The notes under the pieces were generated by a model. That model was not told the DNA's origin. It saw only the letters and a list, made by a program, of their open reading frames with translations, and searched no databases. This document shows, piece by piece, positions 18,363-28,058 of a stretch of 64,000 nucleotides of DNA (the first letter of the stretch is position 1; each line of letters opens with the position of its first letter). The stretch is from assembly GCA_965248685.1 (NCBI GenBank), contig CBDFKC010000002.1:62001-126000 (forward strand). The letters are read 5' to 3'. Made by a program: the position numbers and the translations under genes. This DNA is from VYFG01 sp965248685. Its GTDB lineage: Bacteria > Pseudomonadota > Gammaproteobacteria > Arenicellales > Poriferihabitantaceae.

Positions 18363-19559
18363 TTAGTGCGAGCTTACAAACATCTGAGAGAATTCGCCAT
18401 ACCCATTTGAAACCAAATCGTCTTTGGGAATAAATTTCAACGCCGCAGAATTTATACAATAACGCAGGCCGGTTGGAGCAGGACCGTCCTTGAATAGGTG
18501 CCCTAAATGGGCGTCGCCATACCTGCTACGAACCTCAGTACGAGGAAACCCTATTTTAAAGTCGAGTTCCTCGATTATAAAATGGTCACTAACTGGTCGG
18601 CTGAAACTTGGCCATCCAGTGCCGGAGCGAAATTTGTCGGTTGAAGAAAACAACGGTTCGCCACTGGTAATGTCAAAGTAAAGTCCTTCTTCCTTGTTAT
18701 CCCAGTACTCGTTGGTGAATGGTCGCTCTGTGGCCTCCAACTGGGTAACCTTATATTGGAGATCTGTGAGTTGCTGCTTAAGATCCTGTTCAGACGGTTT
18801 TTCGAAAGCATACTCCCTGGTTGAATCGGCAATTACCGGCGGCGACAAAGTGGAAACCTGGTCGCTTGTCTGACCAGTCGACGTACTTTTTTCGTCGGGG
18901 TACTTAGCGTGTAACGCGTCACCCCAAACTTTCTCCAGATACTGGTCACGCCCGGAACCGTGGCGATAGATTTTGTAACGCAATGGGCTGGTCTGGTAGT
19001 AGTTCTGATGATGACTTTCAGCTTTATAAAATTTATCGAACGGGAGGGTCTCAACGGCCAATGGTTTGGCAAAGCGTCTGGATTCTTGTAGTTCTTTCAG
19101 GGATGTTTCGAGTTGCTGTTTTTGTTTGTCATCATGATAAAAAACCGCAGGTCGATACATACTGCCGCGATCGACAAATTGACCCTTGGAATCGGTTGGG
19201 TCAATTTCACGCCACAAGTAATATAGAAGCGCGGGATAGCTTATTTTTGTGGGATCGTAATAGATTTGTACGGCTTCCGTGTGTCCAGTTGTTCCGCTGC
19301 CAACTTCATAATACGTGGGGTTCTCGGTATTACCGCCAGCATAGCCCGAAATTGCTTTTACCACACCATCGTATTTTTCAAAGGTGGATTCCACACACCA
19401 AAAGCAACCACCGGCAAAAGTTGCGATTTCAAGGTTATCCGTGGCCATAACCGAGCTCGTTGACGAGGTGGCGGTTGTTTTCCGGGGCGTTCCTACCGTT
19501 AGCACTAAAGCTACCCCAATAGCCAGGGTGATAATGACCAGTGTAATGTGTTTTCGCAT
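18363..19559 (-). CDS. msrAB: membrane-anchored or exported MsrA-MsrB methionine sulfoxide reductase fusion
   Basis: Bifunctional enzyme repairing both S- and R-methionine sulfoxide. Residues 1-22 form a signal or membrane anchor. The MsrA domain follows, with catalytic Cys in AGGCFWCVESTF (residues 51-55) and the downstream SGYAGG motif. A linker of about 60 residues containing a short helical, coiled-coil-like stretch leads to the MsrB domain, with SGTGWPSF and the catalytic Cys in GLRYCINS (about residue 368). The MsrB zinc CxxC pairs are absent, as in periplasmic PilB-type fusions. Unlike PilB there is no thioredoxin domain, so electrons must come from another carrier. Export suggests repair of periplasmic proteins. 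Confidence 0.93.
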   Translation of the reverse strand: MRKHITLVIITLAIGVALVLTVGTPRKTTATSSTSSVMATDNLEIATFAGGCFWCVESTFEKYDGVVKAISGYAGGNTENPTYYEVGSGTTGHTEAVQIYYDPTKISYPALLYYLWREIDPTDSKGQFVDRGSMYRPAVFYHDDKQKQQLETSLKELQESRRFAKPLAVETLPFDKFYKAESHHQNYYQTSPLRYKIYRHGSGRDQYLEKVWGDALHAKYPDEKSTSTGQTSDQVSTLSPPVIADSTREYAFEKPSEQDLKQQLTDLQYKVTQLEATERPFTNEYWDNKEEGLYFDITSGEPLFSSTDKFRSGTGWPSFSRPVSDHFIIEELDFKIGFPRTEVRSRYGDAHLGHLFKDGPAPTGLRYCINSAALKFIPKDDLVSNGYGEFSQMFVSSH

Positions 19560-19690
19560 TCCTGTAGTAAGCTAAAATTATTATCCAATAGAGCGAAAAT
19601 AATTCCGTTGGTTCAATTATTTTTTCGTAATTTATTGCAGATTACTAATATTCCTGTGATATTAACGGAAAATTCCATAGGACGTTTTCT

Positions 19691-20422
19691 ATGACAAGTT
19701 TAAGCGTAAATCTCAATAAGATTGCTGTTCTCAGAAACTCAAGAGGGCGGGACTATCCGAATGTCCTGCAGTATGCAGAAAAAATGATCGAACTCGGGGT
19801 GGCGGGTATTACTGTGCACCCGCGCCAAGATGAACGTCATATAAAAAAGGTTGATACCATCGAACTCGGCGCAATGCTCGCTCAGATACCCGAAGTGGAA
19901 TTTAATGTTGAAGGCTATCCCAGTGAAGATTTTCTGCGGCTAGTCGAACAAGTCCGCCCAGAGCAATGTACCTTGGTGCCAGATGGAACCGATCAGCTCA
20001 CTTCAGATCATGGTTGGCAAGTTGATCACAGCAAAGATATCCTCGGTCCTGCGCTGGAGCGCATTCATGCAGCGGAAATCAGGGCAGCACTGTTTCTCGA
20101 CCCTGAACCAGTGCAGATTCGACAAGCCGCAGCCAGTGGCTATGATCGGATCGAATTGTATACGGAGTTATTTGCGTCGACATTTGGTAGCGAATGTCAG
20201 GACAAGGTATTGGCCCAGTATAAGACAGCAAAAGATGCTGCGATTTCGGGCGGGCTCGGGGTCAATGCTGGGCATGATTTGGATCTGGAAAATTTAGCCA
20301 CATTTCTGGCAATTGGCGATATTTTGGAGGTGTCCATTGGTCACGCCCTGATTGTGGAAAGTATCGAACAGGGGTATGTCAACGTGGTAAAACAATACCT
20401 GGATATTTGCCGAATAGCTTAA
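19691..20422 (+). CDS. pdxJ: pyridoxine 5'-phosphate synthase
   Basis: Condenses 1-deoxy-D-xylulose 5-phosphate with 3-amino-1-hydroxyacetone 1-phosphate to pyridoxine 5'-phosphate (DXP-dependent vitamin B6 route). The 243-aa TIM-barrel protein has the family motifs LSVNLNKIAVLRNSRG, GITVHPRQDERHI with its catalytic His, EFNVEGYP, CTLVPDG, ELYTE and VNAGHDL near the C-terminus. The residues of the phosphate loop (SIGHALI) are present. It is transcribed alone, facing the Mth938-like gene 29 bp beyond its stop. Confidence 0.95.
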   Translation: MTSLSVNLNKIAVLRNSRGRDYPNVLQYAEKMIELGVAGITVHPRQDERHIKKVDTIELGAMLAQIPEVEFNVEGYPSEDFLRLVEQVRPEQCTLVPDGTDQLTSDHGWQVDHSKDILGPALERIHAAEIRAALFLDPEPVQIRQAAASGYDRIELYTELFASTFGSECQDKVLAQYKTAKDAAISGGLGVNAGHDLDLENLATFLAIGDILEVSIGHALIVESIEQGYVNVVKQYLDICRIA

Positions 20423-20451
20423 GCTGTTGCCTAATTAGCCATGATAATTTG

Positions 20452-20892
20452 CTAGAGAATTAAAGCCGCCGCCACGCTGCGACCGTCACCGACCAGGATA
20501 TTGTATGTGCGGCAGGCTGCCGCGGAATCCATGACTTCGAGACCAATGTTTCTGTCTATCAATCCCGTGGTTAAGGCCATATTGGGAAATTCGAGAACCA
20601 GACCCGAACCCAGAAGAACCACTTCAACGGGGATTTCCGAAAGACGGTTGAAATCAGCTGAAGTTAACTCTGCAACCGTCGACGGGTTCCACAATTCAAT
20701 AGTCCCGGGTGTTATTATTACGCTGTTCGAATAGCTGATTTCGCCAATCTTGATACGCAATATCCCCGAGTCCTGTTCAATGGACCGGATGGTGTTTTGT
20801 TCGATTTGGTACTGTAAATTTAGTTGCAACGGTCTAGACAGGTTTACCTTTTGAAATTCTTCCAGGTTTCGGCCACCCAGTATAGGGCTCAC
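20452..20892 (-). CDS. Mth938-like (DUF498/NDUFAF3-type) domain protein
   Basis: A protein of up to 146 aa matching the Mth938-like fold, shared with mitochondrial complex-I assembly factor NDUFAF3. Visible family features are SNSVIITPGTIELWNP, VEVVLLGSGLVLEFP, GLEVMDSAAACRTYNIL and the terminal GDGRSVAAALIL. The molecular function in bacteria is unknown. The longest frame uses GTG at 20892; a TTG at 20829 (LQLNLQYQ) would fit the usual family N-terminus better. No good ribosome-binding site distinguishes them. Confidence 0.82.
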   Translation of the reverse strand: MSPILGGRNLEEFQKVNLSRPLQLNLQYQIEQNTIRSIEQDSGILRIKIGEISYSNSVIITPGTIELWNPSTVAELTSADFNRLSEIPVEVVLLGSGLVLEFPNMALTTGLIDRNIGLEVMDSAAACRTYNILVGDGRSVAAALIL

Positions 20893-21069
20893 TCAAATTG
20901 TTCAAGTGAATCATTAGATAACATTTGCGTTTGGCGGTATGCCTTCTCTCATTTCAGACCCAATGCGCAATGTGAATATAATCGTTATTGGTAATCGTCA
21001 ATGGTCGTTTTAGTGATTCGTATTGATACAATACATTGTAACCAATCTCAACAATAAATTTTATACTCT

Positions 21070-22380
21070 GTGAAAGCTGTCAACATTGGACTAATCGGAC
21101 TTGGAACCGTTGGAAGCGGTACCCTGGAAATACTCCAGCGTAATATCCGGGATATCGCCGGTCGCGCCGGTCGGGAAATCAGGGTTTCTCGGATTGCGGT
21201 GCGGGACCTCAAGAAAGCACGCTCGGTCAATACCGAAGGCGTAACCATTGGCGGTGAGCCAATGCAGATTGCCAATGACCCCGATATTGACATTGTGGTC
21301 GAGCTAATTGGCGGTGATTCGGTCGCCCTCCAAGTTGTGCTCGCCGCTATTGAGAATGGTAAACACGTTGTCACGGCAAACAAAGCACTGATTGCATTGC
21401 ATGGCAATGATATCTTTGAAAAGGCCCAGCAACACGGCGTCATGGTGGCCTTTGAAGCAGCTGTAGCTGGCGGTATACCCATCATAAAGTCGATTCGTGA
21501 AGGTTTGTCGGCGAATCGGATTGAGTGGGTAGCCGGGATTATTAATGGAACCTGTAACTATATTTTGACCTGCATGGAGCAGGATGGGCGGGACTTTGAC
21601 GACGTACTGAAAGACGCCCAGGCCCTGGGATATGCTGAAGCCGATCCAAGTTTTGATATCGAAGGTACCGACGCCGCCCATAAACTCACCATTCTGGCCT
21701 CCATTGCATTTGGTATTCCACTGCAATTCGATAAGGTCTATCAGGAAGGAATTACCAATATCACCATTGACGATATTCGTTATGCCGAAGAGTTTGGATA
21801 TCGCATCAAGCACCTCGGCATCGCGCGGCGAAATGATAATGGTATTGAGCTTAGGGTTCATCCAGCGATGGTTCCCAATAACCGATTGATAGCCAATGTC
21901 GATGGAGTGATGAACGCGGCTCTGGTGCAAGCAGATGCGGTAGGCCCGACCTTGTATTATGGCGCCGGGGCGGGGGCTGAACCAACCGGCTCCGCCGTGG
22001 TTGCAGATATTATCGATGTGGTGCGGGCGCTAACCAGTGATCCCCACAATCGTGTGCCTCATCTGGCATTTCAACCGGGAGCCCTGGCGAGTCTTCCAAT
22101 CATCGAAATGGGGCAGGTTGAAACCGCCTATTATCTTCGTATGCGGGTATTTAATCGCCCGGGTGTGCTAGCGGCAATCACCCGTATATTCGGTGATAGT
22201 AATATTAGTATTGCGACAATTCTGCAGAAAGGACATGACAGTGAAAATGGCGAAGTTTCGATAATTATGCTGACCCAGACGACCCTCGAAAGTAATATTA
22301 ATCGCGCCATTGAATTAGTGGAAAAACTCGATAGTGTCACTAGTAAAGTAACCTCGATTCGTCTGGAAGATCTGGCCTAA
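21070..22380 (+). CDS. hom: homoserine dehydrogenase
   Basis: Reduces aspartate semialdehyde to homoserine with NAD(P)H, the branch point to threonine and methionine. The 436-aa protein has the N-terminal nucleotide-binding IGLIGLGTVGSGTLEIL, the NGTCNYILT substrate motif with conserved residues, GYAEADPSFDIEG with the catalytic Asp region, and a C-terminal ACT domain (about residues 350-430, YYLRMRVFNRPGVLAAIT) that usually mediates threonine feedback. It starts with GTG. The type II secretion operon begins only 7 bp after its stop, so gsp transcription may partly depend on hom read-through. Confidence 0.95.
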   Translation: MKAVNIGLIGLGTVGSGTLEILQRNIRDIAGRAGREIRVSRIAVRDLKKARSVNTEGVTIGGEPMQIANDPDIDIVVELIGGDSVALQVVLAAIENGKHVVTANKALIALHGNDIFEKAQQHGVMVAFEAAVAGGIPIIKSIREGLSANRIEWVAGIINGTCNYILTCMEQDGRDFDDVLKDAQALGYAEADPSFDIEGTDAAHKLTILASIAFGIPLQFDKVYQEGITNITIDDIRYAEEFGYRIKHLGIARRNDNGIELRVHPAMVPNNRLIANVDGVMNAALVQADAVGPTLYYGAGAGAEPTGSAVVADIIDVVRALTSDPHNRVPHLAFQPGALASLPIIEMGQVETAYYLRMRVFNRPGVLAAITRIFGDSNISIATILQKGHDSENGEVSIIMLTQTTLESNINRAIELVEKLDSVTSKVTSIRLEDLA

Positions 22381-22387
22381 CTGCTAA

Positions 22388-24700
22388 ATGAGAGAACTAT
22401 TCCCGGTGCGGCAAATTAAATTGATATCGTATAGCGACATCCTGAATCGACTCCAGGGGATACCATTGAGAAACTTTCTGATCTCGTCCAGGTCGACAAT
22501 CATCGGTTCGTTTTGCATGGCCTTGTTATTGCCATTTAGCTCCGAGAGCACTGATGTGAGCGATGGCTCTTTGCTAGATCTCAGCTTTCAACAGGACCTT
22601 CAATTCTATGCGCGCCAGATCGCCAACCCAGGCAGCGTCGGAGAATTTGCCTTTGAGCCAGCAGGAGAATTCGAAGAACCTGAAGTCGAGACGGATTATT
22701 CTTCGCCCGTGTTTGAGCAGGCAATCGCTGACTTAACCCAGACAAATAGTCAGGTATTGTTAGCCCAGAATGATTCTATTTCTGGCGAGGGTGAAGCGGT
22801 CTCAGAAACCTTCCAGATAAATTCAGCGGCCGGGGAGGATCGCGAGGATATCATCACACTTAATTTTCAGGGCGCGGATATTAATGCGCTAATTGGTCTG
22901 GTTTCCCAGGTAACTGAAAAGAGTTTTATTGTTGATCCCAGAGTTAAGGGAAAAGTAACCCTGGTCTCCGGGGCCGGCTTGCCCGCGGACAAGTTGTACG
23001 AAATCTTTTTGTCGGTTCTGGAAGTTAGTAATTTTGCCGCGGTGCCCAGCGGCGCGATAATTAAGATATTGCCGAAAAACCTGGTTAAGCAGCACCCGAC
23101 CAGAACGGCGGTTGCACCTGATAATAGTGATGAGCAAATTACCCATATTGTGACGTTGACGCATGCCTCGGTAAATGAATTGCTGCCAATTTTAAGACCA
23201 TTACTGCCGCCAACTGACCATATTGCACCCCATGCGGCAAGTAACACCTTGATCCTGACCGGAACATCGGCAAACATCAACCGGACTCTCGGTATGATCG
23301 AACGCATGGATAGATTACAACCAGGACTGGCAATCAGGGTGATCTATCTGAAGTATGCCGATGCATCAAAACTAGCCCAGGTTATCAACCAGACATTGAG
23401 TTCTGTTAATGCCGAAGCCACGCGTACCGGCCAGCCCGCCCCAAGCGTTAGTGTGCAGGTCGATGAGGGTTTGAACGCGATGATCATTCAAGCGCCAGAA
23501 AGTGCTTTTCCCATGGTCCAGGCGTTGATAGATCAACTGGATATCGATCGGCCGGAGGGAGGGGATACCCATGTAGTTTACCTAAAATTTGCTCAGGCAA
23601 CGGATCTGGTAACATTGTTGAGCGGATTGCAACAACCAGCAGCCCAGGATGAATCGGGTGCGGTGCAGCGGGCTGCGGTTACGATTCAAGCAGATGAACA
23701 AAGTAATGCATTGGTGATTCGGGCTGATCCAAAAGATTTTGAAAATATTCAATCGGTTATCGAAAAACTCGATATTCGGCGGGCTCAGGTTTTTGTCGAA
23801 ACGATAATCGCCGAAGTATCAGTCAATAAAGAAGCGGAATTTGGAGTCGACTGGAACGGCAATCGACGGACAACGTCGGGCAGCGACCTCAATGTTGGTA
23901 CCGGATTTAGTGAAACCACGGGTGGTTTCCAGCTGGGCTTTATCGATCGATTTTTTACCAATTTGTCTGGTGTAGTCGTACCAAATCTCAGTGTGGTCTT
24001 GCGAGCGTTGCGAGGAGACAGTAATACAAATATTATTTCGACGCCGAATTTACTCACTCTCGATAACGAGTCAGCTGAAATCATTGTTGGCCAGGAAGTA
24101 CCATTTGTCACCGGTAATTTTACCAGTACCGCGTCCACCACCGCGAATAATACGGATAACAACGGTAATGTTAATAGTACTGGAGTGGTTAATCCGTTTC
24201 AGACAATCGAGCGTAAAGACGTAGGTTTGACCTTGCGCGTAACCCCTCAAATTAATGACGGAGATACCATTCGACTCGAGATCGAACAGGAAGTATCCAG
24301 CGTCAGTCCAACCACCATACAAGGGGCTTCCGATTTAATCACCGATACGCGATCGATTAGTGCGACCGTTCAGGTGGATGACGAGCAAATTATTGTGCTC
24401 GGTGGATTGATCCGGGATGACTCCGTGGATACCCAGCAATGGGTTCCCGTCCTCGGCAAAATTCCTCTGCTTGGTGCGCTCTTTCGCAAGAATCGAAAAA
24501 CCGCGGTTAAAACCAACCTGATGGTTTTTCTCCGGCCCAAGATAATTCGTACCCCGGAAGATCTGGCCAAGCTGACCGAAGACCGATACGAATTTATTCG
24601 CAATGAAGAGGCCGAGAGTCAGGCTGATACCCGACGCTTATTGCCCGGTAAACCGCCGTTGCTGAATCCAGTTGACTGGCAGGAAAACAGGTCTCGATAG
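22388..24700 (+). CDS. gspD: type II secretion outer-membrane secretin GspD
   Basis: Forms the multimeric outer-membrane channel of the type II secretion system. The 770-aa protein has an unusually long N-terminal region before the hydrophobic signal core (about residues 38-52). The true start could be internal, for example the ATG at about codon 43. The N0 domain begins ITLNFQGADINALIGLVSQV, followed by three N-domain repeats (HIVTLTHASVNELLPIL, IRVIYLKYADASKLAQVI, THVVYLKFAQATDLVTLL). The secretin core contains VPNLSVVLRALRGDSNTNII, the EVPFVTG lip region and the C-terminal signature VLGGLIRDD. It is the first gene of the gsp operon; gspC is missing upstream. Confidence 0.95.
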   Translation: MRELFPVRQIKLISYSDILNRLQGIPLRNFLISSRSTIIGSFCMALLLPFSSESTDVSDGSLLDLSFQQDLQFYARQIANPGSVGEFAFEPAGEFEEPEVETDYSSPVFEQAIADLTQTNSQVLLAQNDSISGEGEAVSETFQINSAAGEDREDIITLNFQGADINALIGLVSQVTEKSFIVDPRVKGKVTLVSGAGLPADKLYEIFLSVLEVSNFAAVPSGAIIKILPKNLVKQHPTRTAVAPDNSDEQITHIVTLTHASVNELLPILRPLLPPTDHIAPHAASNTLILTGTSANINRTLGMIERMDRLQPGLAIRVIYLKYADASKLAQVINQTLSSVNAEATRTGQPAPSVSVQVDEGLNAMIIQAPESAFPMVQALIDQLDIDRPEGGDTHVVYLKFAQATDLVTLLSGLQQPAAQDESGAVQRAAVTIQADEQSNALVIRADPKDFENIQSVIEKLDIRRAQVFVETIIAEVSVNKEAEFGVDWNGNRRTTSGSDLNVGTGFSETTGGFQLGFIDRFFTNLSGVVVPNLSVVLRALRGDSNTNIISTPNLLTLDNESAEIIVGQEVPFVTGNFTSTASTTANNTDNNGNVNSTGVVNPFQTIERKDVGLTLRVTPQINDGDTIRLEIEQEVSSVSPTTIQGASDLITDTRSISATVQVDDEQIIVLGGLIRDDSVDTQQWVPVLGKIPLLGALFRKNRKTAVKTNLMVFLRPKIIRTPEDLAKLTEDRYEFIRNEEAESQADTRRLLPGKPPLLNPVDWQENRSR

Positions 24701-24729
24701 TTGCTTGTTTGCGAACAGCTGAGTGAATT

Positions 24730-26298
24730 ATGGCATCACTAAATTCTACAGAATCAGGCTCCGGAGATAAGCTGCCGGCGATGGAAGATCCAACTAATCC
24801 ATTGAGCTGGATTGGACGGGTAGATTCTGATGTGGTATCCCTGTTGCCCTATGCCTTCTGCAAACGCCACGCAGTAGTTGCGATTGAGCGGCGGGAACCC
24901 GGAATTCAGGTGGTTTGTGTGGACAAACCTAACGTCGAAGTCTTTAGTGAAATTCGACGACAGGTAGGGGCGCCGGTTCAATTTTCACCCATGCCCAGGG
25001 CCGGGTTTGAACATTTGCTGCGCCAGGCATTCGATAAAGGGCAGTCTGAAGCGACCCAGATGGTCAGCGATTTGGATGGTGATATCGATCTTGATTTACT
25101 TGCCAGTGAAGTGCCGGAAACCACCGATTTGCTCGAAGCGTCTAACGATGCACCGGTTGTTCGGTTAATCAACGCTCTGTTGACCCAGGCAATCCGGGAA
25201 AGCGCCTCGGATATCCACCTGGAAGTATTTGAAAAGCGGTCATTGGTCAGGTTTCGCATCGACGGAATTCTGCGAGATATTGTGGAGCCCCAGCGCGCGA
25301 TACACAGCGCACTGATTTCAAGATTGAAGGTCATGGCTAAACTCGACATCGCTGAAAAGCGGTTACCACAGGATGGGCGTATTTCACTGGTAGTGGGAGA
25401 TCGGCCGGTGGATGTCCGGGTATCGTCATTGCCGACCCAGTATGGGGAGCGAGTAGTACTCAGGCTGCTCGATAAAAAAGGTAGTAGTCTCGTTCTTGAG
25501 AGTTTGGGTATGAATCCCGATACCCTTATACAATTCAACCACTTGATTACCTCACCCCATGGGATTCTTCTGGTGACCGGACCAACCGGATCGGGCAAGA
25601 CTACATCTTTGTATGCCGGACTAAGCAATCTGGATCGGAAGAAAAACAATGTAATGACCATCGAGGACCCGGTGGAATACGATCTTGACGGGGTTGGCCA
25701 AATACAGGTTCACAGCAAAATTGGGCTGACATTTGCCAATGGCCTCAGATCAATTCTGCGACAGGATCCTGACATTGTATTAGTTGGAGAAATACGTGAT
25801 CTGGAAACTGCAGAAATTGCGGTACAAGCCAGCCTGACGGGACATCTGGTCATGTCGACCTTGCATACCAATACTGCAATTGGTGCGGTGACTCGTTTGG
25901 TAGACATGGGGGTAGAGGATTTCCTGATTGCATCCAGCTTAATTGGGATTGTCTCCCAGCGTCTGGTTCGATTACTTTGCGATCACTGCAAGCATCAGCG
26001 ATCCCCCGATTCCGGGGAACAGGAATTGCTTGGAGAGTTATATGACGGGCAAGAAATTTTTTCTGCCATGGGTTGTGAAAAATGCGATTTTAGTGGCTTT
26101 CGCGGCCGTATTGGAATTTACGAATTGATCAACGTCGATGAAACCCTTCGTAGCCTGATTCATGATCGTAGTAATGAAGACAGGATGCTAGCTCATGTGC
26201 GTAAGTCCAGCGCCAGCTTGATCGAAAATGGACTGCGTCGGGTACTGGATGGATCTACCAGCTTGGATGAAGTGCTCAGGGTAACCCAGGTCCAGTAA
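24730..26298 (+). CDS. gspE: type II secretion ATPase GspE
   Basis: Cytoplasmic hexameric ATPase powering pseudopilus assembly. The 522-aa protein has an N-terminal GspL-binding region. The N2 domain carries ASDIHLEVFE, then Walker A GPTGSGKTTSLYAG, the Asp box TIEDPVEY, Walker B ILRQDPDIVLVGEIRD and the His box LVMSTLHTN. The zinc-binding tetracysteine insert LCDHCKH...CEKCDFSGFRGR is complete. It lies 29 bp after gspD and 5 bp before gspF. Confidence 0.96.
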   Translation: MASLNSTESGSGDKLPAMEDPTNPLSWIGRVDSDVVSLLPYAFCKRHAVVAIERREPGIQVVCVDKPNVEVFSEIRRQVGAPVQFSPMPRAGFEHLLRQAFDKGQSEATQMVSDLDGDIDLDLLASEVPETTDLLEASNDAPVVRLINALLTQAIRESASDIHLEVFEKRSLVRFRIDGILRDIVEPQRAIHSALISRLKVMAKLDIAEKRLPQDGRISLVVGDRPVDVRVSSLPTQYGERVVLRLLDKKGSSLVLESLGMNPDTLIQFNHLITSPHGILLVTGPTGSGKTTSLYAGLSNLDRKKNNVMTIEDPVEYDLDGVGQIQVHSKIGLTFANGLRSILRQDPDIVLVGEIRDLETAEIAVQASLTGHLVMSTLHTNTAIGAVTRLVDMGVEDFLIASSLIGIVSQRLVRLLCDHCKHQRSPDSGEQELLGELYDGQEIFSAMGCEKCDFSGFRGRIGIYELINVDETLRSLIHDRSNEDRMLAHVRKSSASLIENGLRRVLDGSTSLDEVLRVTQVQ

Positions 26299-26303
26299 TT
26301 CAG

Positions 26304-27521
26304 ATGCATGCGTTTGAATACCTGGTTTTGGACGAAAAAGGGCGCAAGAAACGTGGTGTAGCCTCTGGAGACAGCCCGCGTCAGGTGCGCCAGCAATTAC
26401 GCGAGCAAGGTCTGTCGCCGATCAGTGTCGAGGAAGTAGAAGACAGCCCGGTAAGTAGCCGTAAAACCCGGGGAGGGGGGCGCAAGAAGCTCAATAATAT
26501 GGAGCTCGCGGTCATCACACGGCAGTTTGCAACATTGCTCGACTCCGGCCTTACCATCGAACAAACACTGACCGGATTAATAGAACAAGCAGAGAGCCAC
26601 AAGGTCAAAACAATTCTGAGCGGAGTGCGTTCCCAGGTCCTGGAAGGTCGCTCCCTGGCAGATGGTCTGCGCATGTTTAGCCGGGCCTTTCCCGAATTAT
26701 ATGTTGCTTCGGTATCGGCGGGAGAACAGACCGGGCATCTGGGTGAAGTGCTGGAGCGGCTTGCCGACTACACTGAAGCAAAACAGGGTTTACAGCAAAG
26801 ACTTGGCGTAGCGATGGTCTACCCGATTTTATTAACCCTGGTATCTATCGCTATAATTATTGGTTTGATGACTTATGTCGTACCCCAGGTTGTCAGGGTA
26901 TTTCAGGATAATGACCAAGTATTACCGACTTTGACCAGGGGACTTATTCGGATCAGTGAATTTCTCCAGAGCCATGGCATATTATTACTGATAGTGTTGG
27001 TATTGATCATGCTGTCCATCGGAATTTTGTTACGTTTTGATGGTCCTCGGTATATGTTTCATCGAATGATACTGGCCACTCCGGGTGTCCGACGTTTGTC
27101 ACGGAGTCTCAATACCTCCAGAATGGCCAGGACTCTTTCTATATTGATTGGAAGTGGCGTACCGTTGATCTCGGCGCTCAGAAGTAGTGCGGACGTGGTA
27201 TTAAATCTAGTCTTGAAAAGACATTTGCAGCAGGCGACCACCGAAGTAGAGCAGGGCGCCAGTCTTAATCGAGCGCTAACTCGACGACACTCCTTTCCGC
27301 CATTGTTTACCCAGATGGTTGCCAGCGGCGAGTCCAGTGGACGCCTGGGAGAGATGTTGGAGAAATCGGCGGCGGCCCTGGAAAGAGAAGCCGAAACCCG
27401 AATATCGGTGGTAGTCAGTTTATTTGAACCAATAATGATATTGCTGATGGGTGTGGTTGTGATGATTATTGTTATGGCCATTCTGTTGCCTATATTTGAC
27501 CTCAATCAGCTGATAAGCTGA
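26304..27521 (+). CDS. gspF: type II secretion inner-membrane platform protein GspF
   Basis: Polytopic platform protein that couples the GspE motor to pseudopilin insertion. The 405-aa protein contains two tandem T2SSF cytoplasmic helical domains (ITRQFATLLDSGLTIEQTL; SRMARTLSILIGSGVPLISAL) and three membrane helices near residues 170-195, 222-245 and 375-400. It begins with MHAFEYLVLDEKGRKKRG, the usual GspF opening. Start 5 bp after gspE. Confidence 0.96.
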   Translation: MHAFEYLVLDEKGRKKRGVASGDSPRQVRQQLREQGLSPISVEEVEDSPVSSRKTRGGGRKKLNNMELAVITRQFATLLDSGLTIEQTLTGLIEQAESHKVKTILSGVRSQVLEGRSLADGLRMFSRAFPELYVASVSAGEQTGHLGEVLERLADYTEAKQGLQQRLGVAMVYPILLTLVSIAIIIGLMTYVVPQVVRVFQDNDQVLPTLTRGLIRISEFLQSHGILLLIVLVLIMLSIGILLRFDGPRYMFHRMILATPGVRRLSRSLNTSRMARTLSILIGSGVPLISALRSSADVVLNLVLKRHLQQATTEVEQGASLNRALTRRHSFPPLFTQMVASGESSGRLGEMLEKSAAALEREAETRISVVVSLFEPIMILLMGVVVMIIVMAILLPIFDLNQLIS

Positions 27522-27599
27522 TCCTGTGAAAGATTTACAATATGAAATTATTTACCAATCAACTATGATTCCGAAATAGAAAATAGATAGTAAAGTTAG

Positions 27600-28058
27600 A
27601 TGCAGTCAATAAATAGTATAGCAACAAGCGCTACCAAGTCTGGAATCGGGCAGAGAGGTTTTACCTTAATAGAAATTATGGTGGTGGTGGTTATTATCGG
27701 GATGTTGGCAACCCTGATTCTCCCTCGTGTACTCGGTCGGCTTGATCAGTCGCAACAGATTGCAGCTAAGGCCGATATTAATCAGTTATCTACCGCCCTC
27801 AAGTTTTACAAACTGGATCATGCCAAGTATCCAACTAGTGCCGATGGCCTTGATGCACTATTGGCTGGTGCCAGAGATGGTAAAGGATATCTGGACGGAA
27901 ACTCGGTCCCCGAGGACCCTTGGGGGAACAATTATTTGTACCAGTATCCGGGTCAGAATATGGAGTTTGATATCTGGACCTTGGGCGCCGACGGTCAGGC
28001 TGGCGGCACTGAAATCAACGTTGATATTGGTAATTGGAATATGGACCAAATCAAATAA
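27600..28058 (+). CDS. gspG: type II secretion major pseudopilin GspG
   Basis: Major subunit of the type II secretion pseudopilus. The leader of about 19 residues ends in G, followed by FTLIEIMVVVVIIGMLATLI, the prepilin peptidase site with Glu at +5 and the hydrophobic helix. The C-terminal region has the GspG calcium-site and structural motifs (KLDHAKYPTSADGLDALL, PEDPWGNNYLYQYPG, DIWTLGADGQAGG). The 152-aa length is typical. It starts 78 bp after gspF in an AT-rich spacer. A prepilin peptidase (gspO/pilD) is not in the window. Confidence 0.96.
   Translation: MQSINSIATSATKSGIGQRGFTLIEIMVVVVIIGMLATLILPRVLGRLDQSQQIAAKADINQLSTALKFYKLDHAKYPTSADGLDALLAGARDGKGYLDGNSVPEDPWGNNYLYQYPGQNMEFDIWTLGADGQAGGTEINVDIGNWNMDQIK

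Noticed and set aside
21304..21930. 208-codon open frame antisense to hom
   Set aside because: It lies entirely within the well-conserved hom gene and shows no family pattern.
24978..25661. 227-codon open frame antisense to gspE
   Set aside because: The product is Ser/Arg-rich low-complexity sequence typical of a reverse-strand shadow; gspE is unambiguous.
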